Shown: in pieces, positions 54,036 to 63,068 of the stretch
Position numbering within the stretch: position 1 is the first letter of the stretch
Layout of the letters: every line of letters starts with the position of its first letter
Assembly (NCBI GenBank): GCA_016841525.1
Contig: JAENYZ010000002.1
Coordinates: forward strand, 206,078 to 270,077
DNA length: 64,000 bases
Origin: Anaerolineaceae bacterium
GTDB taxonomy: Bacteria; Chloroflexota; Anaerolineae; Anaerolineales; Anaerolineaceae
Reading direction: 5' to 3'
Translations under genes and position numbers: made by a program
Notes under the pieces: model-generated
Told to the model about the DNA's origin: nothing
Database searches by the model: none
What the model saw: only the letters and a program-made list of their open reading frames with translations

Positions 54036-54278
54036 ATGTATTGGTTCTGGATAGCCTACGGGGGCGTTTTAATCTTGCATTGGTTTTCAACAGTGCATAT
54101 GGCTGACTGGATTGTGATGCTGCAAGACGGAAAAATTCATGAACTGGGGAGTCATGAAGCCCTGCTTTCTCGAAATGGTGTTTATGTGCATTTGTTTAAT
54201 TTGCAGGCTGAGGGGTATCGGCAAATTGGAAATTTCAACTATGAGTTGCCCAACTTTAAAAGGAATTTATTTATTTAG
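54036..54278 (+). pseudogene. ABC exporter C-terminal fragment
   Basis: The 80-codon frame encodes the end of an ABC-transporter nucleotide-binding domain: HWFSTVHMADWIVMLQDGKI matches the H-loop region (normally AHRLSTV), and GSHEALLSRNGVYVHLFNLQAEGY matches the usual tail. Everything before it is missing. Remnant of a lost transporter. Confidence 0.75.
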
Positions 54279-54361
54279 CGTTATACTTACATTAGCAGTA
54301 TTGAATTTTGAAAATTGGATAAAAATTTTGGGGAATCTTAGCTTTCAAGGAAGGAAGCAAA

Positions 54362-57300
54362 ATGGACCAAATCTTTATTGCGAGAGAAAAACAACTTGAG
54401 CAGTTGACGGGCTGGCTTAGCCAGACATTCAGTGGAAAGGGGAGGGTTTGTTTTGTGAGTGGGGAAGCAGGCAGCGGCAAAACGACCCTGGTAAAGGAGT
54501 TCACCCGACGGGCACAGGAGAAGGACAATGCGCTGGCAGTTGCTGTCGGATTATGCGATGCCCAAACCGGGGTGGGCGATGCCTACTTACCCTTCCGTGA
54601 GGTGTTGGGCCAGCTGACAGGGGAAGTAGAAAGCAAGTTGGCTCAGGGTGCCATCACCCAGGAAAATGCCGGACGTCTGCGCAGCACGCTGGCGTTGGTG
54701 GGACAGGCGATTGTGGATGTGGGGCCGGATTTAGTGGGGGTATTTGTGCCGGGGGTGGGGCTGGCGACCAAGCTGGGAGCCTTTGTGGCGGAGAAAGCAG
54801 GCTGGTTGGAGAAGCTGGAGAAATTGGTTGATCAGCCGAAGCAGAAGGTGGGGGAAAGCGGGATCGAGGAGAGCCACATATTTGAGCAGTTTGCCAATGT
54901 TTTGTGCCGAATTGCGGAAAAGAATCCCTTATTGATCATTTTGGATGATCTACATTGGGCGGATTCAGCTTCTGTTAACCTGTTGTTTCACCTGGGGAGG
55001 CGGATTGCCGACCATCGGATATTGATTTTGGGAACCTACCGAAGCGCCGAGGTAGCAATCGGGCGTGGCGGGGAGCGCCACCCGCTTGAGAAGGTGCTGG
55101 CAGAATTTAAGCGCTATTATGGGGATATTACTCTTGATTTGGATAAGGTAGTGGAGGAGGAGGGGGCAGCCTTTGTGTCAGAATTTCTTGCAACTGAGCC
55201 GAATGCGCTGGATGACAGCTTCAAAAACCAGCTTTTCAAGCATACGGGCGGGCATCCGCTGTTCACGGTGGAGCTGTTACGGAACATGCAGGAACGGGGT
55301 GACCTGGTGGAAGATGATGAAGGCAGGTGGGTAGAAAGCGGGAGCTTGAATTGGGATAAGCTGCCGACCCGAGTTGAGGGTGTGATTGAGGAACGGATTG
55401 GGCGACTGCAGGCAGAACTCAAAGAAGTTCTGACAATCGGCTCGGTGCAGGGGGAGGACTTCACGGCGGAAGTGGTGGCACGGGTGCAGCAGGCGGAAGC
55501 ACGAGGATTAATCCGCCAGTTGAGTGGGGAACTGGATCGTCAGCACAGGCTGGTGCATGCAGAGGGCGTTAGACGATTGGAAAGCGGGGGGCAGCGATTG
55601 TCGTTGTTCAGGTTCCAGCACAACCTGTTCAGGACTTACCTGTACAATGAACTGGGCGAAGCTGAACGGGCTTATTTGCATGAGGATGTGGGCGTTGCCC
55701 TGGAGACATTGTATGGGGACGAGGCAGATGAGATAGCAGTCCAGCTGGCACACCATTATGAAAAGGCTGGGTTGAATGAAAAGGCACGGGATTATCTGCA
55801 GAAGGCAGGTGAGCAAGCTGCAGCGCGCTACGCCAATGAGGAAGCTATTGACTACTTCAGCCGGGCATTGGCGCTGGTGCCGGCAGATGATCTGGAAAGG
55901 CGGTATGCGTTATTGCTGCTGCGTGAGAAGGTTTATGATTTAAAGGGAGAGATTGAGTTACAGAGTAAGGATCTTGATGAACTATGGCTTCTCACAGAAG
56001 AACTGAACGATGAAAATAAGTTTGCTGAAGTAAGTACGCTGAAAGCCTCATTTTGTCTTTCAAAAGGAGATTTTGCAGGCGCGCTCAGTGCGGCTGAGCA
56101 AAGTATAAAATTTACTGAGAGAAGTCATGACCAGGCATTGTTAGGGCTGGGTTATTATCTTGCTGGTGATTCTTCAATGCGTTTAAGCCAAAATGATAAA
56201 GCACGCGATTGTTTTACCCGTGCATTAATAATTGCCAGAGAATCAGGGTTGAATGTATTAGAATCTGGAAGTTTACGGGGATTAGGTGTTATTGCATACA
56301 ACCTGAGTGATTTTGAATTATCGCTGAAATACAACCAGGAGTCCTTAGCTATTTCAGATAAATATGGTGATCGCATTGGGAGCAGCAAAACATTGAACAA
56401 CCTTGGTTTCATTTTCCGAAGGTTTGGCGACATTGATAAAGCCAAAGATTGTCTGAGAAAAGCAATTTCAGTATTCAGGGATATAGGTGATCGTCGTCGT
56501 GAGGCTGTAGTACTCGGCAATCTGGGTGCTGCATTTGCTAACCAAGGAAATCTTCAGGAAGCAAAAACCTATTTTCATGAATCCTTCAATGCCAGTCGGT
56601 TGGTAGGGGATCTTGAATCCCAATCAATTATGTTGTCCAATCTTGGCAATCTGTCTGCACAAACTGGGGATTTTAAATCAGCCTTGGATTATTTGCATAA
56701 AGCGAGGGAAGCAAACCTTCAAATAGGAAACAAATATTATGAAACAGATACGCTCTGGTCAACTGGTATGGTGTTTAATAAAATCGGCCAATACACTAAG
56801 GCGATTCAATATTTGCATGAGTCTCTTGAGATGGCACAAGAATTAGGAATAAGAACTACAGAAGAAAACTGTTTATTAGAGTTAGGTAGGGCGTATGATT
56901 ATTTGGGTCGATTTTCTAAGGCAGAAGACTATTTCAATGCTGGCTACGAAATCATCCTAGAGATAAAAGAGCCGACAGGTGAATATGATTACAACTGGGA
57001 AAAAGCATTACTTTATCATCATATCGGAAAGAATGATCTCTCTCAAGAATTGAGTTTGGAGGCGATTAACCAAGCAAAAGAATTTGGCGATCAAGAATCA
57101 GAAGCATCAGCCCTATTAATTTATGGGCATTCACTAGTGTCGAAAGGGAAATTAGGTGATGCAAGGAATGTGTATCTTGAAAGTCTTTCAATCAGGCAGG
57201 CCATGGATCAGGAATATCTACTACCAGAGTTAAAAGCTAGTATGGCAAGAATCGCGATGCTCGATGGTAAACTGGACGAAGCACTTGAATTGGTTGATCA

Positions 57301-57550
57301 AATTCTTGAATACTTGGAGAATCATGATTTGAATGGCAGTGAAGAACCTTTGCGAATTTATCTGACCTGTTTCCGTGTACTTGAAGCGAATAATGATAAG
57401 CGTGCTGATGATATCTTGAAAAAGGCATATGCTCTTTTGGAGGAACGTACCAGCATGATTGCTGAAGAAACCTTACAGAAGACTTTCCTTGAGAATGTAG
57501 AAGTGAACAGGGAAATATCTCAGGCATATGCAAATCTTGAAAATCAATAA
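54362..57550 (+). CDS. STAND-type AAA ATPase with C-terminal TPR repeats
   Basis: 1062 aa. Walker A GEAGSGKTT (34-42) and Walker B LLIILDDLHWAD (about 190-201) mark an AAA_16/STAND ATPase. From about 480 to 1050 run tetratricopeptide repeats. No DNA-binding or cyclase domain is attached, so it may act through a protein partner. The ATPase half is GC-rich, while from about 55950 on the coding turns AT-rich: the two halves seem to have different histories. AAGGAAG precedes the ATG. Confidence 0.85.
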   Translation: MDQIFIAREKQLEQLTGWLSQTFSGKGRVCFVSGEAGSGKTTLVKEFTRRAQEKDNALAVAVGLCDAQTGVGDAYLPFREVLGQLTGEVESKLAQGAITQENAGRLRSTLALVGQAIVDVGPDLVGVFVPGVGLATKLGAFVAEKAGWLEKLEKLVDQPKQKVGESGIEESHIFEQFANVLCRIAEKNPLLIILDDLHWADSASVNLLFHLGRRIADHRILILGTYRSAEVAIGRGGERHPLEKVLAEFKRYYGDITLDLDKVVEEEGAAFVSEFLATEPNALDDSFKNQLFKHTGGHPLFTVELLRNMQERGDLVEDDEGRWVESGSLNWDKLPTRVEGVIEERIGRLQAELKEVLTIGSVQGEDFTAEVVARVQQAEARGLIRQLSGELDRQHRLVHAEGVRRLESGGQRLSLFRFQHNLFRTYLYNELGEAERAYLHEDVGVALETLYGDEADEIAVQLAHHYEKAGLNEKARDYLQKAGEQAAARYANEEAIDYFSRALALVPADDLERRYALLLLREKVYDLKGEIELQSKDLDELWLLTEELNDENKFAEVSTLKASFCLSKGDFAGALSAAEQSIKFTERSHDQALLGLGYYLAGDSSMRLSQNDKARDCFTRALIIARESGLNVLESGSLRGLGVIAYNLSDFELSLKYNQESLAISDKYGDRIGSSKTLNNLGFIFRRFGDIDKAKDCLRKAISVFRDIGDRRREAVVLGNLGAAFANQGNLQEAKTYFHESFNASRLVGDLESQSIMLSNLGNLSAQTGDFKSALDYLHKAREANLQIGNKYYETDTLWSTGMVFNKIGQYTKAIQYLHESLEMAQELGIRTTEENCLLELGRAYDYLGRFSKAEDYFNAGYEIILEIKEPTGEYDYNWEKALLYHHIGKNDLSQELSLEAINQAKEFGDQESEASALLIYGHSLVSKGKLGDARNVYLESLSIRQAMDQEYLLPELKASMARIAMLDGKLDEALELVDQILEYLENHDLNGSEEPLRIYLTCFRVLEANNDKRADDILKKAYALLEERTSMIAEETLQKTFLENVEVNREISQAYANLENQ

Positions 57551-57772
57551 TAAGAATAGAAGTTAGACTATAAGCAAGCTTGCCTTTACAGGAATTTAAA
57601 AATGAACAATATGGCGCATCACCAGTTTATATCACTTAAGTTGGCGACATTGCACATAAGCTTGTTTTCCTATATGGACCAATAAGGTTTTTTCATTGGT
57701 TCTTTTCTGGTAGAATTTTCTCAATGTCCAGCAGCTCATCTGAATTATTCAGTCAGTAGAGGAATAAGTCTC

Positions 57773-59812
57773 ATGCCATTTGAATTGAATGCGCCTTATG
57801 AACCCACCGGTGACCAGCCAAAAGCGATCCAGCAGATCCTTGAGGGGATTAAAAAGGGATACCAGCACCAGGTTTTACTGGGTGCGACCGGTACGGGCAA
57901 GACCTTCACTGTTGCCAACATTATCCAGGAAATCCAACTGCCAACATTGGTGATGGCGCATAATAAGACCCTGGGCGCACAATTATATTCGGAGTTCAAA
58001 GAATTTTTTCCAAACAACGCTGTGGAATACTTCGTCTCTTATTATGATTATTACCAGCCTGAAGCTTATGTGCCGCAGCGCGATCTTTATATTGAAAAAG
58101 AAACGGACATCAATGAAGAGATTGACCGTTTGCGCCTGGCAGCCACAACAGCGCTCATGTCCCGCAAGGATGTGATCATCGTCGCTTCGGTTTCTGCCAT
58201 TTATGGTTTGGGAGACCCCGAAGCCTATAAAAACATTGTCATAAAATTGGAAGTTGGCGAAATCTATCGGCGAAATGCCCTGTTACGGAAGCTGGTTGAA
58301 AGTCAGTATTCACGCAATGATTTTGAACTGAAACCGGGTGTATTTCGGGTGCGCGGTGACACACTTGAGATATTGCCTGCCTATGATGACACCCGTGCTT
58401 ACAGGGTCAGCTTCTTTGGAGATGAGATTGAACAGATCATCTCTGTAAACCCTTTGACCGGGGAGATTTTCCAGGATTTGGAATCGGTGGAGATTTATCC
58501 TGCCAAGCATTACATCACTGAAGATGAGCGCATGAAGCAGGCGATCACCAATATTGAACAAGAATTGGAAGAGAGGCTGGCGGAGCTTCGAGCTGCGGAT
58601 AAATTGCTGGAAGCGCAACGTTTGGAGCAGCGCACCCGCTATGATCTTGAGATGCTGCGAGAAGTCGGCTACAGCTCGGGGATCGAAAACTACTCCCGGC
58701 ATATTGACGGCCGCCCTCCGGGATCTGCACCGTGGACACTGATCGATTTTTTGCCCAAAGATTACCTGCTGGTGCTGGATGAATCCCATATGATGATCCC
58801 GCAAATCAGGGGCATGTACAACGGCGATCGTGCAAGGAAAGAGGTTTTGATTGATTACGGCTTCCGGCTCCCATCGGCGTTGGATAACCGCCCACTGAAA
58901 TTTGAAGAGTTCAAAGAGCAAATGGGGATCACCCTTTACACCTCCGCTACCCCGGCAGATTATGAGCTGCAGCTTGCAGACCAGGTGGTTGAGCAGATCA
59001 TCCGCCCGACGGGTTTGATTGATCCGGAGGTCATTGTCCGTCCTTCGGGGGGACAGGTGGATGACCTGGTCGGTGAGATCTATCAGCGCGTAGAGAAGGG
59101 GGAACGGGTGCTGGTGACGACTTTAACCAAGCGTATGGCGGAGGACCTTTCGGATTATTTGCTGGAGTTGGGCATGAAGGTGCATCATTTGCACTCGGAG
59201 ATTGATACTCTGGAACGCGTGGGGATCTTGCGTGATCTTCGTTTGGGCGTGTTTGACGTTGTGGTGGGTATTAACCTGCTGCGTGAGGGGTTGGACTTGC
59301 CGGAGGTGTCGCTTGTGGCGATATTGGATGCCGATAAGCAGGGCTTCTTGCGTTCGGGGATCGCGTTGATCCAGACCATCGGGCGTGCAGCCCGGCATGT
59401 GCATGGGCAGGTGATCATGTATGCCGATCGGGTGACCGATGCCATGCGTTTTGCTATCGATGAGACTAACCGCCGTCGGGAGATCCAGGTTGCTTACAAC
59501 AAGGCGCATCACATCGAACCTGCCAGCGTGGTCAAGTCAGTGCGCGATCTCACGGACAGGATAGCACGGGAATCAGGGGCTGAAGACGGCAAAGATATCC
59601 GCGGCAAAGCCAGCAAGATGGAGCAGAAAGAACTGGCACGAATGATCAAGGAATTGGAACAGCAGATGAAAGCGGCTGCCAAGGAATTGGAATTTGAGCG
59701 GGCGGCTTTGCTGCGCGACCAGGTGTTTGAGCTGCGAGCGATGCTGGCAGATGAATCGGATTTGCCGCCGTGGAAGAAGGTGCAGCTGTTGTCAGGGGGA
59801 CGGGATTCGTAG
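57773..59812 (+). CDS. uvrB: excinuclease ABC subunit B
   Basis: 679 aa, the damage-verifying helicase-like subunit of nucleotide excision repair. Walker A GATGTGKT (37-44), the beta-hairpin region [16 protein letters not shown] box [11 protein letters not shown], motif [11 protein letters not shown], and the C-terminal UVR motif ending in [12 protein letters not shown] that binds UvrC. Length is typical. Not linked to uvrA (13196) and without the TGAC motif of the uvrA promoter. Confidence 0.97.
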   Translation: MPFELNAPYEPTGDQPKAIQQILEGIKKGYQHQVLLGATGTGKTFTVANIIQEIQLPTLVMAHNKTLGAQLYSEFKEFFPNNAVEYFVSYYDYYQPEAYVPQRDLYIEKETDINEEIDRLRLAATTALMSRKDVIIVASVSAIYGLGDPEAYKNIVIKLEVGEIYRRNALLRKLVESQYSRNDFELKPGVFRVRGDTLEILPAYDDTRAYRVSFFGDEIEQIISVNPLTGEIFQDLESVEIYPAKHYITEDERMKQAITNIEQELEERLAELRAADKLLEAQRLEQRTRYDLEMLREVGYSSGIENYSRHIDGRPPGSAPWTLIDFLPKDYLLVLDESHMMIPQIRGMYNGDRARKEVLIDYGFRLPSALDNRPLKFEEFKEQMGITLYTSATPADYELQLADQVVEQIIRPTGLIDPEVIVRPSGGQVDDLVGEIYQRVEKGERVLVTTLTKRMAEDLSDYLLELGMKVHHLHSEIDTLERVGILRDLRLGVFDVVVGINLLREGLDLPEVSLVAILDADKQGFLRSGIALIQTIGRAARHVHGQVIMYADRVTDAMRFAIDETNRRREIQVAYNKAHHIEPASVVKSVRDLTDRIARESGAEDGKDIRGKASKMEQKELARMIKELEQQMKAAAKELEFERAALLRDQVFELRAMLADESDLPPWKKVQLLSGGRDS

Positions 59813-59879
59813 GTTGGGGAAAATTGTGATCGCGAGGAACTGCACGGCAGAGACGCGGCGATCCTTTGTTTACATGTGG

Positions 59880-59898
59880 GTCAGGTTTCCAACCTGAC
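59880..59898. repeat. short perfect palindrome
   Basis: GTCAGGTT-tcc-AACCTGAC, 8-bp arms. Confidence 0.7.
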
Positions 59899-59966
59899 AA
59901 AATTGTCGGTTCTTTTTAATTGATAGAGTTAGGTTGGGATCAATAACTTAAGATGTCCGATTTTGA

Positions 59967-60101
59967 TTTTGTCACGTAGGTCGCTGGGGCGACCATACGT
60001 GACCTACGAATTTTGACTTTTTTGAGAAAAATACGAGTTAATCCACCATCCACTTATGTAAACTGAGATTGCCACCTCGCACCCTTTGGGTGCTCGTCGC
60101 A
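59967..60101. repeat. 135-bp tandem unit, copy 1
   Basis: Starts TTTTGTCACGTAGG, contains a hairpin (GGTCGC-tggg-GCGACC nested in CACGTA/TACGTG-like arms), and ends CACCCTTTGGGTGCTCGTCGCA. Confidence 0.85.
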
Positions 60102-60128
60102 GTAACTGTGTTGAATGACGGATATATG

Positions 60129-60262
60129 TTTTGTCACGTAGGTTACGGGGCGACCATACGTGACCTACGAAGTTTGAATTTTTTAAGGAAAATACGAGTT
60201 AACCCACCATCCATTGATGTAAACTGAGATTGCCACCTCGCACCCTTTGGGTGCTCGTCGCA
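60129..60262. repeat. 134-bp tandem unit, copy 2
   Basis: About 90% identical by eye to the unit at 59967, separated by 27 nt. The hairpin loop has changed (GGTTACGGGGCGACC), so one arm no longer matches perfectly. Confidence 0.85.
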
Positions 60263-60346
60263 ACGAATATATGCTGCAGGCGTTTATTGTCGTTTCAAAT
60301 ATATATCCGTAAGGGCTCGGCACGCCGAGCCTTTGCAGAAAAATTA

Positions 60347-60640
60347 TTACACTGTGTGACGTGCGAAAAACCGATCAAATTCCCCTGTGGCATCAGAAAA
60401 TTCATAGTTAACATCCCGCACCTCAGCACTCACTGGTCCTTTGCGTAAGACTTGCAACAGATTATTGAGGTCCTCATGTTTACCTTCAGCTAGAACCTCA
60501 ACACGCCCGTCGTGAAGGTTGCGAACCCATCCCGTTAGATTATACTTTTCGGTTGCTGTCATGGTGAAATATCGGAAACCAACACCCTGGACCCGTCCTG
60601 TGATGTAGGCGTGCAATCTATGATTTTGATTCTTGCTCAT
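60347..60640 (-). CDS. acyP: acylphosphatase
   Basis: 97 aa ferredoxin-like enzyme that hydrolyses acyl phosphates. The phosphate loop GRVQGVGFR with catalytic Arg23 and the catalytic Asn41 in GWVRNLHDGRVEV are intact. Monocistronic. Confidence 0.95.
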   Translation of the reverse strand: MSKNQNHRLHAYITGRVQGVGFRYFTMTATEKYNLTGWVRNLHDGRVEVLAEGKHEDLNNLLQVLRKGPVSAEVRDVNYEFSDATGEFDRFFARHTV

Positions 60641-60709
60641 GATTTTACTTTCTACTCAAGCATCTAAAAAACATTTTACCTAAAATTTTAAGGCGAATGC
60701 AAGCCTAAC

Positions 60710-60739
60710 AAAAAGCACCTGGGAGGAATCCACAGGTGC
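60710..60739 (-). terminator. terminator of the rseP-HEAT operon
   Basis: On the minus strand, GCACCTG (60739-60733) pairs with CAGGTGC (60721-60715), followed by T5. It lies 30 nt after the HEAT gene stop. Confidence 0.85.
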
Positions 60740-60770
60740 ACTAATTTTTATTCAATATAAAGAAGGGTTT

Positions 60771-61775
60771 TTAATAATCCTCTTCGTCGTCCAGCAGCCA
60801 TTCATCGGGGTCTTCACCTTCGAAAGCCATCATATCGAAACCGCTGATTTGTTCTGTGAAGTCCAGGTTTTCTAATGATTCTTCTAAGAACTGGATTTCT
60901 TCTGTATCTTCGGCTTCGTCAAGGCGGGTTTCGATCATTTGGCGAACACGTTTTCCGCCAATCTTGCTGAGGGACCAGATGGCTGCATAATACAGATCTT
61001 CGTCATCTGTGCCTTCTTCAAGCAGATCGAAAAGGGGTTCCAGGGCGGCTTTTGCTTCCAGTTCACCGGCGGCACGGACAGCCTCATAGCGGACAAGGGA
61101 ATCGGGGTGGTCAAACATACTCAATACCCAGTCAATCCAGCGCTTGTTATAGGTTCTGCCCATGGCAAATAACGCGCTTTGCAGCCATTCTTCATTGTCA
61201 GTTTCGTAAGCTTGCTCGATGAACCCCGGTACGTCTGGATGCGTGGCATAACCCATTGATTCCAATGCCCGCCTGCGTACCAGGCGATCATCCGTGCCTG
61301 TATGCACATTTACCAGGTTCTCTAATATCCTATCGTAGGTCGATTGCTTGATCTCTTCCAATTCTCCCTGATAAACAAAGACGCCCAATGCTGTTGCAGC
61401 AGCAGCCCGTACAATCACTTCCGGATCTTCTAAAAGCATTTTGATCAGAATCGGCACCAGGGATTCTTCGTCCGACTGCCATAAGAGACGGATGGCTGTT
61501 GCCCGGGCAACGGGGTCGGCGTCTGAAAGACACTTGACAGCCATGTGATCAAAGAACAGGAGGGTGTCATTTTCTGAAAGATTTTCCATATCTTCCAGCA
61601 GCCCCCGTCGGCGTTCCGTCCAGACTTCTGGCCAGATTTTCTCAATCTCTTTGAGTTCGCTTGCGGAGATATCCGAAAAGAAGTACAGGAAGCCTGGTGG
61701 GAAAGGTGCTTCCATATTCATCAGGGCTTTTTTGATTTCTGTTAAATCGTAATCTCGATTATAGGGTGCCGTCAT
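60771..61775 (-). CDS. HEAT-repeat protein
   Basis: 334 aa, soluble, built of HEAT-like helical repeats (for example DPVARATAIRLLWQSDEES and DSLVRYEAVRAAGELEAKAAL) with an acidic C-terminus ending DEEDY. No catalytic motif; a protein-binding scaffold. It starts 7 nt after the rseP stop, so the two are cotranscribed and may work together, but there is no direct evidence for that. Confidence 0.85.
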   Translation of the reverse strand: MTAPYNRDYDLTEIKKALMNMEAPFPPGFLYFFSDISASELKEIEKIWPEVWTERRRGLLEDMENLSENDTLLFFDHMAVKCLSDADPVARATAIRLLWQSDEESLVPILIKMLLEDPEVIVRAAAATALGVFVYQGELEEIKQSTYDRILENLVNVHTGTDDRLVRRRALESMGYATHPDVPGFIEQAYETDNEEWLQSALFAMGRTYNKRWIDWVLSMFDHPDSLVRYEAVRAAGELEAKAALEPLFDLLEEGTDDEDLYYAAIWSLSKIGGKRVRQMIETRLDEAEDTEEIQFLEESLENLDFTEQISGFDMMAFEGEDPDEWLLDDEEDY

Positions 61776-61782
61776 AAATACC

Positions 61783-62859
61783 TCAGGGGATTACAACCGG
61801 GTTCGTAAAGTCCAGAATGGTGATCACGACCATCAGCCCAATCAATAACAGGAAGCTCACGGTGTTGACCGCGTTTTCCCATTTCTGTGGGATGCGTTTG
61901 CCAAAGATGAACTCGGGCAGCGTGAATAAAATTCGACCGCCATCCAATGCAGGTATGGGCAGCAAGTTGGTGATACCCAGGGCAATGGATATGTTGGCGA
62001 TGATGGATAATGTGAAGACCGGGATGGGTTCTGCAGTGTACACATCGGATTCCTGGTCCATCTCAACAGCCTGGTTGTAAATATCAAAGATGCCTTTATA
62101 GCCAACCGGTCTTGCAACAGCCGGGTCTACATTGCCGCTGATTAAACGACCCGGCAGCAGAATAGTTTCTCGGATAATGTAACCGGTGGTTTCGAAGGCG
62201 TAGCCAATGGATTGGAACAAAGGTGTTGGCTCGAGGGGATTGCTTAATCCCACGCCCATTGCCCCTTCGCCCTGCGGCGGGTTCTCCCTCGGTGTGATAC
62301 GGATATCCTGGGTTGTGCCGTCCCTGTTGATTGTCAGTACGATTTCGTTGCCAACATTGTTATTGACGGTTTCAATCAATTGTTCAATATTTTCGATATT
62401 CTCCCCGTCGACAGCCAGGATGATATCACCGGGAAGCATGCCGACTTGCATGGCAGGGGAGTCGGGTGCAATTTGGGTGACCATGGCTTCATTGGAGACA
62501 GGCGTGCCCATTGCGCCGTAAACGATGACCAGCACAATGATGCCTATGATGAAGTTCATCACGGGTCCCGAAAGGGCAATTACCAGGCGTTTCCATGCGG
62601 GCGCAGCAGCCATGCCGCCTTCAACGGTTTCATCCGCTTCCCCTTTGGGACGGACAAAGCCGCCAAAGGGAATCCAGTTAATAGTGATTTCTGTGCCCTT
62701 CCATTCGCCAATTTTTGCCAGGCGCGGTGGGTAGCCGAAACCAAATTCTTCAATCGGGACGCCAACTGCCCGGGCAGCAATAAAGTGACCCAGTTCGTGG
62801 AAAAATACCAGTAAACCGATCACAAAAACTACCTGTAATAGTACTAAGAGAAAGCTCAT
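61783..62859 (-). CDS. rseP: RIP (site-2) membrane metalloprotease
   Basis: 358 aa. Zinc motif HELGH at residues 21-25 in the first membrane helix, a single PDZ domain (about 120-200) and the third ligand in PALDGGR near the C-terminus. It cleaves membrane-bound anti-sigma factors or leftover signal peptides. GAGGT precedes the ATG. Forms an operon with the HEAT-repeat gene. Confidence 0.95.
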   Translation of the reverse strand: MSFLLVLLQVVFVIGLLVFFHELGHFIAARAVGVPIEEFGFGYPPRLAKIGEWKGTEITINWIPFGGFVRPKGEADETVEGGMAAAPAWKRLVIALSGPVMNFIIGIIVLVIVYGAMGTPVSNEAMVTQIAPDSPAMQVGMLPGDIILAVDGENIENIEQLIETVNNNVGNEIVLTINRDGTTQDIRITPRENPPQGEGAMGVGLSNPLEPTPLFQSIGYAFETTGYIIRETILLPGRLISGNVDPAVARPVGYKGIFDIYNQAVEMDQESDVYTAEPIPVFTLSIIANISIALGITNLLPIPALDGGRILFTLPEFIFGKRIPQKWENAVNTVSFLLLIGLMVVITILDFTNPVVIP

Positions 62860-63068
62860 TGAATTACCTCGTTAAATTCATGTGTCTGACGACACTTTTA
62901 TTATTATCTTTATTTTGATTAATTATACCTGTCAGGCAAAGGCCTGGTGTTTTTGTCTGGATTCATATTGACAGCAAAGACGCGCTTGTCCAAGCAAGTG
63001 TTAATATAACTTTATTCTATTTTGACTTCATTCTGTTGGATTTGTATAAGCGTTTTTGAATTTTTTGG

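Larger units (their letters stand above)
59813..60346. other. repeat-filled intergenic region
   Basis: Contains a palindrome (59880-59898), a near-identical tandem pair (59967-60101 and 60129-60262) and a hairpin at 60314-60331 (GGCTCGG-cacg-CCGAGCC). No gene. Confidence 0.65.
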
